A stretch of 33,620 nucleotides of DNA, from assembly GCA_023410675.1 (NCBI GenBank), contig JAEYPM010000007.1, positions 1-33,620 of the forward strand, written 5' to 3'. Below, one piece after another: positions 6,103 to 14,135 of the stretch. The stretch is from Bacillota bacterium. Lineage in GTDB: Bacteria; Bacillota; Clostridia; Lachnospirales; Cellulosilyticaceae. The notes below the pieces were generated by a model, which was given only the letters and a program-made list of their open reading frames with translations, had not been told where the DNA came from and did not search any database. Position 1 is the first letter of the stretch, and each line of letters starts with the position of its first letter. The position numbers and the translations under genes were made by a program.

Positions 6103-7620
6103 TTATAGCTGTGCTAGCTGTGTATATACATTGATAAGTGATTCATACGCTAAATTAAAAATAGGATACATCTTTTCGTAAGTCGTTTTATTTTCTTCGT
6201 TTTGATAAGTACACTCTTCGGTTTTAAGAAACTGATGAACGATGTCAAAACTTTTAAAGATCCCTGTTCCTACGCCTGCTGTTATAGCTGCTCCCATAGA
6301 AGTAGCTTCCTCAAGATAATTTGGTTTTATGACAGGCATGTCATAAATATCAGCCATAATTTGTCTCCACAATGATCCTTTTGCTCCTCCACCTATTACT
6401 GTCATTTGATTGATGGATATATGCTGTTTAAAGCAGTTTAATATTACATTTAAGTTAAAACAAACACCTTCTAATACGGATCTAAAGAGATCTTCTCTTT
6501 TTGACTCCATCTTTAATCCAATAAAAGCTCCTTTTGCTTCTGTATTCCATCTTGGACTTCTTTCTCCTAATAAATAAGGTAGATAAATAAGACCTCTTGC
6601 ACCTGGTGGTGACTGCTGTGCCAATTCATTAATAAGCTCATACGTATTTATATTTTTCTTCTGTGCTTTATAGTCTTCATAATTAGCTAGTTCTCTTTTA
6701 AGCCAACTATAAGAAGATCCACCTGCTTGCATCGTGCCACAAGGCATGATTTTATTAGGTACAACATGAACAAAATTAAACGTCCTCATAGCTTCATCAT
6801 AAATTGGCTTTTGGCTTGTAAGAGCAATCCATGCAGAGGATCCTATACAGCTATACGCGTCTCCTTCATTAATACACCCAGCCCCCACTGTTGCACAGGC
6901 TCCGTCTCCACCACCAACCACTACAGGTGTCCCTGCTAAAAGACCTGTAAGTGCTTCGGCTTCACGTGTTATTCCTCCTAATAGATGTGTGGAAGGCACA
7001 ACAATAGGTAATTTTTCTTTGTCTATTCCTGATGCATTTATAATTTTCTCTGACCAACTCATTGTATTTAAGTCAAAAGCATTTGTACCCGATGCATCTG
7101 AATAATCTGTAGCAAATTCTCCCGTTAGTTTAAAAAGTATATAGTCTTTACAAAGAAGCATCTTATAAGTTTTATCATATATTTCTCTTTCATTCTCTTT
7201 TATCCACATTAATTTTTCAATACTATAAGCTGGACTTGGTCTATGTCCTGTAATTTTATAAAAATCATTGACTTGTATTTGAACTGTCAGTTTTTGTGTT
7301 TGCTGCTTTGCCCTTTGGTCTGCCCATATAATAGCTGGTCTTAAAGGGTTTCCTTTATTATCTACACAAACACAACCTTGCATTTGTCCACTAAAAGAAA
7401 CCGCTTCAATATCCTTAGGATCAATTCCTTCTAATATCTTCCTAGTGGTTTTAACTACTGCTTCCCACCAGGTATTGGCATCTTGTTCTGCCCAATTGTT
7501 ATTAAAATAGTGCGTATCATATGGATACACCATACTTTTTATTAGGGCACCTTCTATGGTGTAAAGCACTGCTTTGTTACCTGATGTGCCTAAATCATGT
7601 GCCAATAAGTATTTTCCCAT
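6103..7620 (-). CDS. xylB: FGGY-family sugar kinase, xylulokinase-like
   Basis: 505 residues, full length. ATP-dependent phosphorylation of a keto-sugar in the cytoplasm. N-terminal ATPase domain with D9 in HDLGTSGNK, the SFSGQMQG segment (77-82), WADQR (99-103), the GGGDG catalytic Asp (D239), and the C-terminal VIGGGAKG and TSMGAA motifs. Xylulokinases usually have Met-His-Gly where this protein has Met-Gln-Gly (80-82), so the sugar may not be D-xylulose; the symbol is family-level. The pairing with an FSA-type aldolase fits pentose or related sugar use. GGAGGAAGG lies right before the ATG. A decayed copy of this start region lies just upstream at 7637-7678. No promoter or transporter gene was recognised nearby. 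Confidence 0.85.
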   Translation of the reverse strand: MGKYLLAHDLGTSGNKAVLYTIEGALIKSMVYPYDTHYFNNNWAEQDANTWWEAVVKTTRKILEGIDPKDIEAVSFSGQMQGCVCVDNKGNPLRPAIIWADQRAKQQTQKLTVQIQVNDFYKITGHRPSPAYSIEKLMWIKENEREIYDKTYKMLLCKDYILFKLTGEFATDYSDASGTNAFDLNTMSWSEKIINASGIDKEKLPIVVPSTHLLGGITREAEALTGLLAGTPVVVGGGDGACATVGAGCINEGDAYSCIGSSAWIALTSQKPIYDEAMRTFNFVHVVPNKIMPCGTMQAGGSSYSWLKRELANYEDYKAQKKNINTYELINELAQQSPPGARGLIYLPYLLGERSPRWNTEAKGAFIGLKMESKREDLFRSVLEGVCFNLNVILNCFKQHISINQMTVIGGGAKGSLWRQIMADIYDMPVIKPNYLEEATSMGAAITAGVGTGIFKSFDIVHQFLKTEECTYQNEENKTTYEKMYPIFNLAYESLINVYTQLAQL

Positions 7621-7636
7621 ATTCCTTCCTCCAATA

Positions 7637-7678
7637 CTATGATGTCCCTAAATTGTGTCCCGATAAATATTTTACCAT
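7637..7678 (-). other. 13-codon leader frame: imperfect copy of the kinase start
   Basis: On the minus strand ATG at 7678 opens MVKYLSGHNLGTS and stops at TAG (7639-7637), 16 bases before the true kinase ATG (7620). Over 39 bases it differs from the real start (MGKYLLAHDLGTS) at only 7 positions, and the bases before both ATGs are also similar (ATTCGGGAAAAT versus ATTGGAGGAAGGAAT). It looks like a tandem duplication of the first codons, now ending in a stop, or a translated leader. It has no strong ribosome site of its own. Confidence 0.7.
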
Positions 7679-7966
7679 ATTTTCCCGAATAATGTTACCC
7701 TAAAAGTTATTTCTTCTCATAGGATTCTTGGTGCAAAACTTGTAGCTTAATATGTGTGTTTATACATAATAAGATGACTCTAATAATCATATATTAGAGT
7801 CATCTTTATCCATTAACTATTTAGGTGCTTTTACTTATATCATATCAAGCCTTATAACGCTCCAACGGTATCACCCTCTTAATCATACAGATTTTTAGCA
7901 AACACCAATTGTGCATTTATAACTTACATGATCAAGCATTAACCCATTTTTCATTGTTTTGATAAA
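7679..7966. other. Intergenic stretch between SASP and kinase operon
   Basis: About 290 bases. It holds the 15-bp hairpin at 7771-7806 and, presumably, the promoter of the kinase operon, which I could not place. No gene of convincing length or ribosome site is visible. Confidence 0.45.
7771..7806 (-). terminator. Perfect 15-bp hairpin, likely terminator of the SASP transcript
   Basis: AAGATGACTCTAATA (7771-7785) and its exact complement (7792-7806) enclose a 6-base loop. The T-run is weak on both strands, so termination is inferred from position (downstream of the SASP gene, upstream of the kinase operon). Confidence 0.5.
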
Positions 7967-8149
7967 TTATTTTGCTCCCATTTGTTGTTCTTGAGCTTGT
8001 ATCATACGTTTAACCATTTCTCCACCAACTGATCCAGCTTGTTTAGCTGTTAAATCTCCATTGTAACCCTGTTTTAGAGGTACTCCTAATTCTGAAGCAA
8101 CCTCCTGTTTCATATTTTCTAATACGTTTTTGCTACTTTTGTTACTCAT
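7967..8149 (-). CDS. Alpha/beta-type small acid-soluble spore protein
   Basis: 60 residues from the ATG at 8149, placed by AAGGAGGG just upstream; a TTG at 8167 would include the ribosome site and was rejected. Hallmarks: N-x-x-x-N-M-K-x-E-V-A-S-E-L-G-V (the germination-protease cleavage region), GYNGDLTAKQAGSVGGEMVKRMI and the Q-rich end. Such proteins coat spore DNA, hold it in A-like form and protect it against UV and heat, then are degraded at germination as amino acid source. The gene stands alone, as is usual; expression would be forespore-specific (sigma-G), but I could not place a confident sigma-G promoter. This is direct evidence for an endospore former. Confidence 0.93.
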   Translation of the reverse strand: MSNKSSKNVLENMKQEVASELGVPLKQGYNGDLTAKQAGSVGGEMVKRMIQAQEQQMGAK

Positions 8150-8191
8150 AATATTTCCCTCCTTCAAATGATATAAAGTTTTTCAAAAAAA

Positions 8192-8252
8192 GTTATTACT
8201 GATTTTGAGTGATAACCTTCTTTGATGGATAACCAACTTTTTTGTTGGTTAT
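8192..8252. repeat. Two adjacent hairpins upstream of the SASP gene
   Basis: GTTATTACT (8192-8200) pairs with AGTGATAAC (8208-8216; one G-T), and ATAACCAAC (8229-8237) pairs exactly with GTTGGTTAT (8244-8252) across a T6 loop. They lie 43-103 bases before the SASP start in the divergent SASP/htpG intergenic region and could be 5' UTR structure or operators. Neither matches CIRCE. Confidence 0.45.
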
Positions 8253-8354
8253 ATTCATATAATGCCCGCTTATGTTTTACATTATTACAGCAATTTTTTC
8301 CATATTTTTATACTAAAGTGTAAAACCTATCGTTAAGTGACACAATTTCTTCTC

Positions 8355-8382
8355 TTGACATAGAAATTAAAATGAATAATAT
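8355..8382 (+). promoter_or_regulatory. Putative htpG promoter
   Basis: TTGACA (8355-8360), 16 bases, TAATAT (8377-8382), about 45 bases before the ATG. No CIRCE element (TTAGCACTC inverted repeat) is present, so HrcA control is not indicated. Confidence 0.5.
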
Positions 8383-8426
8383 ATTAAGTATACCGTTTAA
8401 TATTATACACTCTAGGAGGTTTTAGG

Positions 8427-10322
8427 ATGTCTAGACAAGGTAATCTATCAATTCATAGTGAAAACATTTTTCCGATAATCAAAAAATGGCTCTATTCAGA
8501 TCATGATATATTTATTCGTGAACTTATCTCCAACGCTTCTGATGCCATTTTAAAGTTCAAAAAGCTTTCTAATCTTGGGGAAATTACAGATAGTTTAAAT
8601 GAACCATTTAAAATTACCGTTACTTTAGATGAAGCAAATGGAACAATTACTGTATCTGATAATGGTATTGGTATGACAGAAGAAGAAATAGAAAAATATA
8701 TTACCCAAATAGCTTTTTCAGGAGCAGAAGACTTTTTAGAACAATATAAAGATAAAATGGATCATGATCAAATCATCGGCCATTTTGGTCTTGGATTCTA
8801 TTCAGCATTTATGGTTTCAAGTTTCGTGGAAATTGACACATTATCATTTAAAGATGATGCTACTTCTGTTCATTGGTCTTGTGATGGTGGTACAACCTAT
8901 GAAATCTCAGAAGGTACAAGAGACAAACGTGGTACAGATGTTATTCTTCATATTGCTGAAGAAAGCAAAGACTTTGTTGACTTTTATAATCTGTCTCAAA
9001 TCATACAAAAATATTGTTCCTTTATGCCTATACCTATTTATGTTGTTTCTAAAAAAGAGGATGCCCAAAAAGAAGAAAATGTTGATGCAGCAAAAGAAAA
9101 TGTTGAGAATACTTCAGAAGAAGAATTTGCACCAATTAATGATGTAACACCTCTTTATGTAAGACAGCCTTCAGATTGCAGTGAAGAAGAATATATTAGT
9201 TTTTACAATAAAACTTTTACAGATCTTCATGAACCTCTTTTCTGGATTCATTTAAATATGGATTACCCATTTAATCTTAAAGGAATACTTTATTTCCCAA
9301 AACTAAAACATGAGCTTGAAACAATAGAAGGTAAAATTAAACTTTACAATAATCAAGTTTTTGTTGCTGAAAACATTAAGGAAGTTATTCCAGAATTCCT
9401 CTTACTGCTTAAGGGTATTATTGATTGCCCAGATTTACCACTTAATGTATCCAGAAGCTCTTTACAAAATGATGGCTTTGTAAAAAAGGTTTCAGATTAC
9501 ATTACTAAAAAAGTTGCAGACAAGCTTATTTCTTTATATAAGAAAGAAAGTGACAACTATAAAAAATTCTGGGATGACATTTCTCCTTTTATTAAATATG
9601 GCTGTCTAAGAGAAGAAAAATTCTATGAAAAAGTCAAAGAAGCTTTACTTTTCAAAACTATCGATGATGAATATGTTACACTTGACGAATATCTTACTGC
9701 TGTGAAAGATAAAAATGAAAATAAGATTTTCTATATTTCTGATGCAAAGCAACAATCTCAGTACATTAATATTTTTAAAGAGGCAAATCTATCTGCTGTT
9801 TACCTAGAACACTCTATAGATAATCCTTTTATCTCTCATCTTGAACATGAAAATCAAGGTATTAAATTTATGCGTATTGACTCTGATATTTCTGCTGCAC
9901 TTAAAGAAAATTCTGAAGATCAGGCTGCAGATAAGGCTGAAGAAGAAAAGTTAACTGAGTTATTTAAAACAGCACTTAAAAAAGATAATCTAAAAATCTC
10001 TATTGAAAATCTTAAATCTGAAAATATAGCTTCTATGCTTCTTATTGGAGAAGATAATAGACGTATGCAAGAACTAATAAAAATGTATAGCATGGATTAT
10101 ATGTTAGGTCAAATGCCAAATACTGAAGCAACTTTAGTCCTTAATAGAAACCATCCACTGATTCAAATTTTATCACATAAAGAAATGGATGAAGAAAAAA
10201 CCAAAATGCTTTGTGAGCACTTATATGATCTTGCACTGTTAGCTAATCAAACACTTTCTCCTGAAGCCATGGGTACTTTCCTTGAAAGAAGTACTGTACT
10301 TTTATTAATGTTAACGAAATAA
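8427..10322 (+). CDS. htpG: Hsp90 chaperone HtpG
   Basis: 631 residues, full length, with AGGAGGT 6 bases before the ATG. The GHKL ATPase domain shows ELISNASDA (32-40, catalytic Glu32, Mg-binding Asn36), DNGIGM (about 79-84) and GHFGLGFYS (about 117-125). The middle domain includes the PLNVSRSSLQ segment with the gamma-phosphate-sensing Arg, and the C-terminal dimerisation domain ends the protein. Cytoplasmic ATP-dependent chaperone of stress and protein maturation. Between N and middle domains, around residues 210-240, there is a Glu/Lys-rich stretch (KKEDAQKEENVDAAKENVEN) that resembles the charged linker of eukaryotic Hsp90 and is longer than I expect in many bacterial HtpG. Single gene; convergent with addA, sharing a terminator. 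Confidence 0.97.
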   Translation: MSRQGNLSIHSENIFPIIKKWLYSDHDIFIRELISNASDAILKFKKLSNLGEITDSLNEPFKITVTLDEANGTITVSDNGIGMTEEEIEKYITQIAFSGAEDFLEQYKDKMDHDQIIGHFGLGFYSAFMVSSFVEIDTLSFKDDATSVHWSCDGGTTYEISEGTRDKRGTDVILHIAEESKDFVDFYNLSQIIQKYCSFMPIPIYVVSKKEDAQKEENVDAAKENVENTSEEEFAPINDVTPLYVRQPSDCSEEEYISFYNKTFTDLHEPLFWIHLNMDYPFNLKGILYFPKLKHELETIEGKIKLYNNQVFVAENIKEVIPEFLLLLKGIIDCPDLPLNVSRSSLQNDGFVKKVSDYITKKVADKLISLYKKESDNYKKFWDDISPFIKYGCLREEKFYEKVKEALLFKTIDDEYVTLDEYLTAVKDKNENKIFYISDAKQQSQYINIFKEANLSAVYLEHSIDNPFISHLEHENQGIKFMRIDSDISAALKENSEDQAADKAEEEKLTELFKTALKKDNLKISIENLKSENIASMLLIGEDNRRMQELIKMYSMDYMLGQMPNTEATLVLNRNHPLIQILSHKEMDEEKTKMLCEHLYDLALLANQTLSPEAMGTFLERSTVLLLMLTK

Positions 10323-10336
10323 AAGTTTTTATACAA

Positions 10337-10389
10337 ACAAATATAAAGCACACAATCACTTCTAAATTGATCGTGTGCTTTATATTTGT
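10337..10389. terminator. Bidirectional terminator between htpG and addA
   Basis: A perfect 17-bp stem (10337-10353 with 10373-10389, arms with AAGCACAC and GTGTGCTT) and a 19-base loop that itself can pair partly (AATCA/TGATC). It lies 15 bases after the htpG stop and its right arm touches the addA stop codon. Confidence 0.75.
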
Positions 10390-13300
10390 TATACTTCAAT
10401 CCACTCATCTATACTATAAAGATATATATATTTTTGCTTAACAGGCATCTTTGTAATCCCTGATAATGCCTCAGCATAGATTTGAAGCTGCTTTTGATAT
10501 TTCGTTTTCATCATTTCTATGCTTTCATCAAGCATAGTTTCATTAATATAGTCCGTCTTATAGTCTATAATAACAAGTCCATCCTCTTCTATGAAAAAAG
10601 TATCTACGATTCCTTGTATGAGTATTTCCTCGTCTTCGGGATAACTTTCGTCAAGCTTTGAAGCTTTTATTAAATAAACAAACTGTTTCTCTTTCCACAC
10701 ATATTTTGCCTTCTGCATCCTTTTTACAATGTTTGAGTTTGCAAAACTAACCAATCTATTAAATTGGACAACCTTTACAGCTTCTTCTGAAATTTTGTTT
10801 TCCTTAACAAGGTTCATCAGTTGCTGTTTAATCTTTTCTTCACTATTATACTTAATGAAATCTAGTTGCTGGAATATGCTATGAATCAGTGTTCCTTTAT
10901 AAGCCCCTTTAGTTTCTTGTATTGGTTCTGTAAAATATGGCTTTTTATAATCTGTTTCCTTTTCCTCATTGTATATAAATAAAGTTTTATCTGTACTCGC
11001 ATTTTTTATTTGTGTCACAGATAATTTTGTTGGCAAAGTAGTTGCTTTTTGATAGCCATATTGAAAGTTAAGACGTCTATATATTTCTTCTTTTTCTTGT
11101 CCATATATTTGATTCATATCCCACTTTTCTAAAAGACTTAGTGCACTATCCATTGTATGTGTTTCTTTATTCATTTCTAAAAGAATCTCATCTTTATTTA
11201 CTACTTTAAAACGCCATTTTGCTTTTCCTTCAAATAAGTATTCTGGTTTACTGTGGGTGATTTTCCTTATTGCGTCTATTTTCTCATGAGCAAATAGACT
11301 CATACCTATCCAATCAAGATAAGTTGCCTTTTGCTTGATTCCTAAAGGCAAAATAGACTTACCATCTCTACTTCCAAAAAGACTCCATTCTCTTGCCTTA
11401 GCTTCTATATTTTTAACCACCCCTGTAACAAAAAGCTTTTCTTTTGCCCTTGTTATTGCTACATAAAGAATACGCATCTCTTCAGATATATTTTCTGAAA
11501 TAATTTTGTTTTTTATAGCCAGCTTAGGCAAGGTTTTATATCTAACATTTGTCTTTGTATCCACATAATCTGGCCCAAATCCAAGTTCATGATGAAGCAA
11601 AATACTATTTGTAGCATCTTGAGTATTAAATTTTTTGCTTGTGTCACATAAAATAACTATTGGGAATTCTAACCCTTTGCTTTTGTGTATCGTCATGATA
11701 CGTACTAAATTTTCATTTTCTCCAATAAGTTTTGCTTCATCAAGTGGTGTATTTGATTCTTCAAGTTTGTCCATATACTGAATAAAATTAAAGAGCCTGC
11801 CCCCAGTGCTTTCTTCAAAATCACGTGCATATTTTCTTAGCATCCTTAAGTTTGCCTTTTTTCTTTCTCCTGTGGGCAAAATGCCTACATAATGATAGTA
11901 CCCTGTTTCTACCATAAGCTTTGCAATAATTTCTTCTGTTGACAAATAACTAGACTGCTCTCTATATTGAGCCAGCTGATCAAAGAAATTTTTGACACTT
12001 TGAGAAGCTTCTGTTGTACTTACATATTTCGCAAGTGCATCATAAAAGGATTCTTCTGATGCCATCCTAATATGAACAAGCTCATCATAGGATATACCTA
12101 CTATTGGCGAACGCAGTACTGTAATAAGTGGAATATCTTGAATGGGATTATCTATGATTTTTAAAAGACTTAACATCGTCTTTATTTCAAGTGCCTCAAA
12201 AAATGAGTTTTTCACTTCTGCATATACACCTATCCCTTTATTTTCAAGTGCCTCTTCAAATATATTGGCTTTATCCTTAATGGATCTTAGTAAAATAACA
12301 ATATCTCTTGGTTCTAGCCTTCTATAATCTCCAATTTCACTGTCAAAGATATGGGTTGGATTTTCTTCCCCTTTTAATAGTTTATCAATAATATCTGCCG
12401 TCATAACAGCTTCTAATTCAATATTTTTAAGATCTTCAGCAGAATTTTCCTCCTCTTCTTCTTGGCTACTGCCAGCATCTGTTTGTAACACATAGAGCTG
12501 TATACTATCTGCTATTTGCTTTCCTTCTATGTTTCCCTGATTATATGGATTACCTACTTTTAACTCAGCAAATGAATTATATTCAATATCGCCAACTCTT
12601 TTACTCATAATCTGATAGAACAAATCGTTGACTCCATCTATAATATTTTCGCGGCTTCTAAAATTTCGTGAAAGTTCTATGCAGATATTTTTCTTGTCTT
12701 CCTCAATGACATGCTCTTGCCATTTATCCCAGCTTTCATATTTATTTGAGAAGATCAGTGGATTGGCAAGTCTAAATCTATAAATACTTTGTTTCATATC
12801 ACCAACCATAAAACGCGTTGCTCTCCTATCATTATCTAGACCTGCAATAGCTTGCAAGATTGTTTCTTGCACACTATTGCTATCTTGATATTCATCAATA
12901 TAGATTTCCTTATAATAATTGCCTAGCTCTATTGCTATATCTGTATAGCTAAGCTTCTCATTCCCTTCTTCATCCACTTCTTTTTTTACTAGGAGCTTAA
13001 GGCACAAATGTTCCAAATCATTATAGTCTACCAGCCCCTGCTCTTTTTTTGCTTCTTGAAAACGTGTATCAAATTCAATCACTAGTTCTATAATTGTTTT
13101 GATCACCTTCCCCGCCTGCATAATATCAAGTAATGTGTGTTCTTCACTAATAAGATCTAATTCGTCCTTTATCTTATTAATACTCTCTTTACCAAACTTT
13201 CTGTAACTCGCTATAAGCTCTTTAAGATCAAGATCACAACTGTCCTTTTTTATAGGTTTTAGTTTCTCAAAATCCACTTTTTTAATGATCTTACACAAAT

Positions 13301-14135
13301 CATCTAATGTCTCTTGTTCTTGCATCTTTATTAAATAGCTTAAGTCACTTTCTAAAGCCTGTTTATAAAGCTCTGGGCCACTTGGATTATCACACATAAA
13401 AATTGCATACTCATACAGCGTAATTAAGTCTGTTATTTTTTCCATAGCCTCATCTTTTATTGCCTTCCCCCATGGGGTGTCTTCTAGAGTATTATAACGT
13501 TCACATAATTTATCTGCATGTTCTCTAAGCCATTCATAAGGAAATAAAGTACTTTTGGAGAATGTATTAATATCTAATATCATTTGCGTAAGCTGCTGCA
13601 TACCACTTATACTTCCATATATTTGAGCAACTTCAAAAAAATCTGCATCTTCTTCTTCAAATTTTTCTTCTAATAAGTTTTCTAGTATTTCAAGCTTCAT
13701 AATCGTAAGATCTGCTTCTTTGGCAACCTGAACATTTGGATCAATATCTAATACATTAAAATAGCTTTTGATGGTTTTTAAACAAAAGGCATGTATCGTA
13801 GAAATCGAAGCTGTTTGCAATAAAGACAACTGCTTCTCTAAGTATGCTATTTGCCTTTTGTCTTCAGGAAAAAGATCCGGTAAGTTTTCTAACGCCTGTA
13901 TTATATCTAACAGTTTATTCGCTATACGTTCTTTCATTTCCATAGCAGCAGCATTTGTAAAGGTTACAATTAAAAACCTATCAATATCTATTGGCTCTTC
14001 ATATTCATTACCAATTACCCTGTTAATAACCCTCTGGGTTAATATTGCTGTCTTACCTGAGCCAGCGGCTGCTGATACCAATATATTCGATTCTCTTTTA
14101 TCGATAGCTGCCTGCTGCTCTTTTGTCCATCCCAT
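10389..14135 (-). CDS. addA: ATP-dependent helicase/nuclease subunit A
   Basis: 1248 residues, typical for AddA. Processes double-strand DNA ends with AddB for homologous recombination. UvrD-like motifs in order: TKEQQAAI Q-motif (4-11), Walker A AAAGSGKT (22-29, K28), YIDEYQDSN (motif II), GDMKQSIYRFR (III), TIHKSKGLEFPIV (V), and YVAITRAKEKL (VI). The C-terminal RecB-like nuclease ends with GIVDTFF...IIDYKTD (D1191-Y1192-K1193). Its ATG follows the addB stop with no gap (TAG then ATG), and the AAGGAGG ribosome site lies inside addB, so the two are translationally coupled. Ends at a terminator shared with htpG. Confidence 0.97.
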   Translation of the reverse strand: MGWTKEQQAAIDKRESNILVSAAAGSGKTAILTQRVINRVIGNEYEEPIDIDRFLIVTFTNAAAMEMKERIANKLLDIIQALENLPDLFPEDKRQIAYLEKQLSLLQTASISTIHAFCLKTIKSYFNVLDIDPNVQVAKEADLTIMKLEILENLLEEKFEEEDADFFEVAQIYGSISGMQQLTQMILDINTFSKSTLFPYEWLREHADKLCERYNTLEDTPWGKAIKDEAMEKITDLITLYEYAIFMCDNPSGPELYKQALESDLSYLIKMQEQETLDDLCKIIKKVDFEKLKPIKKDSCDLDLKELIASYRKFGKESINKIKDELDLISEEHTLLDIMQAGKVIKTIIELVIEFDTRFQEAKKEQGLVDYNDLEHLCLKLLVKKEVDEEGNEKLSYTDIAIELGNYYKEIYIDEYQDSNSVQETILQAIAGLDNDRRATRFMVGDMKQSIYRFRLANPLIFSNKYESWDKWQEHVIEEDKKNICIELSRNFRSRENIIDGVNDLFYQIMSKRVGDIEYNSFAELKVGNPYNQGNIEGKQIADSIQLYVLQTDAGSSQEEEEENSAEDLKNIELEAVMTADIIDKLLKGEENPTHIFDSEIGDYRRLEPRDIVILLRSIKDKANIFEEALENKGIGVYAEVKNSFFEALEIKTMLSLLKIIDNPIQDIPLITVLRSPIVGISYDELVHIRMASEESFYDALAKYVSTTEASQSVKNFFDQLAQYREQSSYLSTEEIIAKLMVETGYYHYVGILPTGERKKANLRMLRKYARDFEESTGGRLFNFIQYMDKLEESNTPLDEAKLIGENENLVRIMTIHKSKGLEFPIVILCDTSKKFNTQDATNSILLHHELGFGPDYVDTKTNVRYKTLPKLAIKNKIISENISEEMRILYVAITRAKEKLFVTGVVKNIEAKAREWSLFGSRDGKSILPLGIKQKATYLDWIGMSLFAHEKIDAIRKITHSKPEYLFEGKAKWRFKVVNKDEILLEMNKETHTMDSALSLLEKWDMNQIYGQEKEEIYRRLNFQYGYQKATTLPTKLSVTQIKNASTDKTLFIYNEEKETDYKKPYFTEPIQETKGAYKGTLIHSIFQQLDFIKYNSEEKIKQQLMNLVKENKISEEAVKVVQFNRLVSFANSNIVKRMQKAKYVWKEKQFVYLIKASKLDESYPEDEEILIQGIVDTFFIEEDGLVIIDYKTDYINETMLDESIEMMKTKYQKQLQIYAEALSGITKMPVKQKYIYLYSIDEWIEV

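Noticed and set aside
7830..7930. 23-codon minus-strand frame ending VIPLERYKA, with more in-frame similarity-like sequence after the stop
   Set aside because: Too short, no ribosome site, no family recognised.
8192..8252. CIRCE element for htpG
   Set aside because: Neither hairpin contains TTAGCACTC or its complement.
8764..9147. 127-codon + strand frame
   Set aside because: Out-of-frame shadow of htpG; Lys/Leu-rich nonsense sequence.
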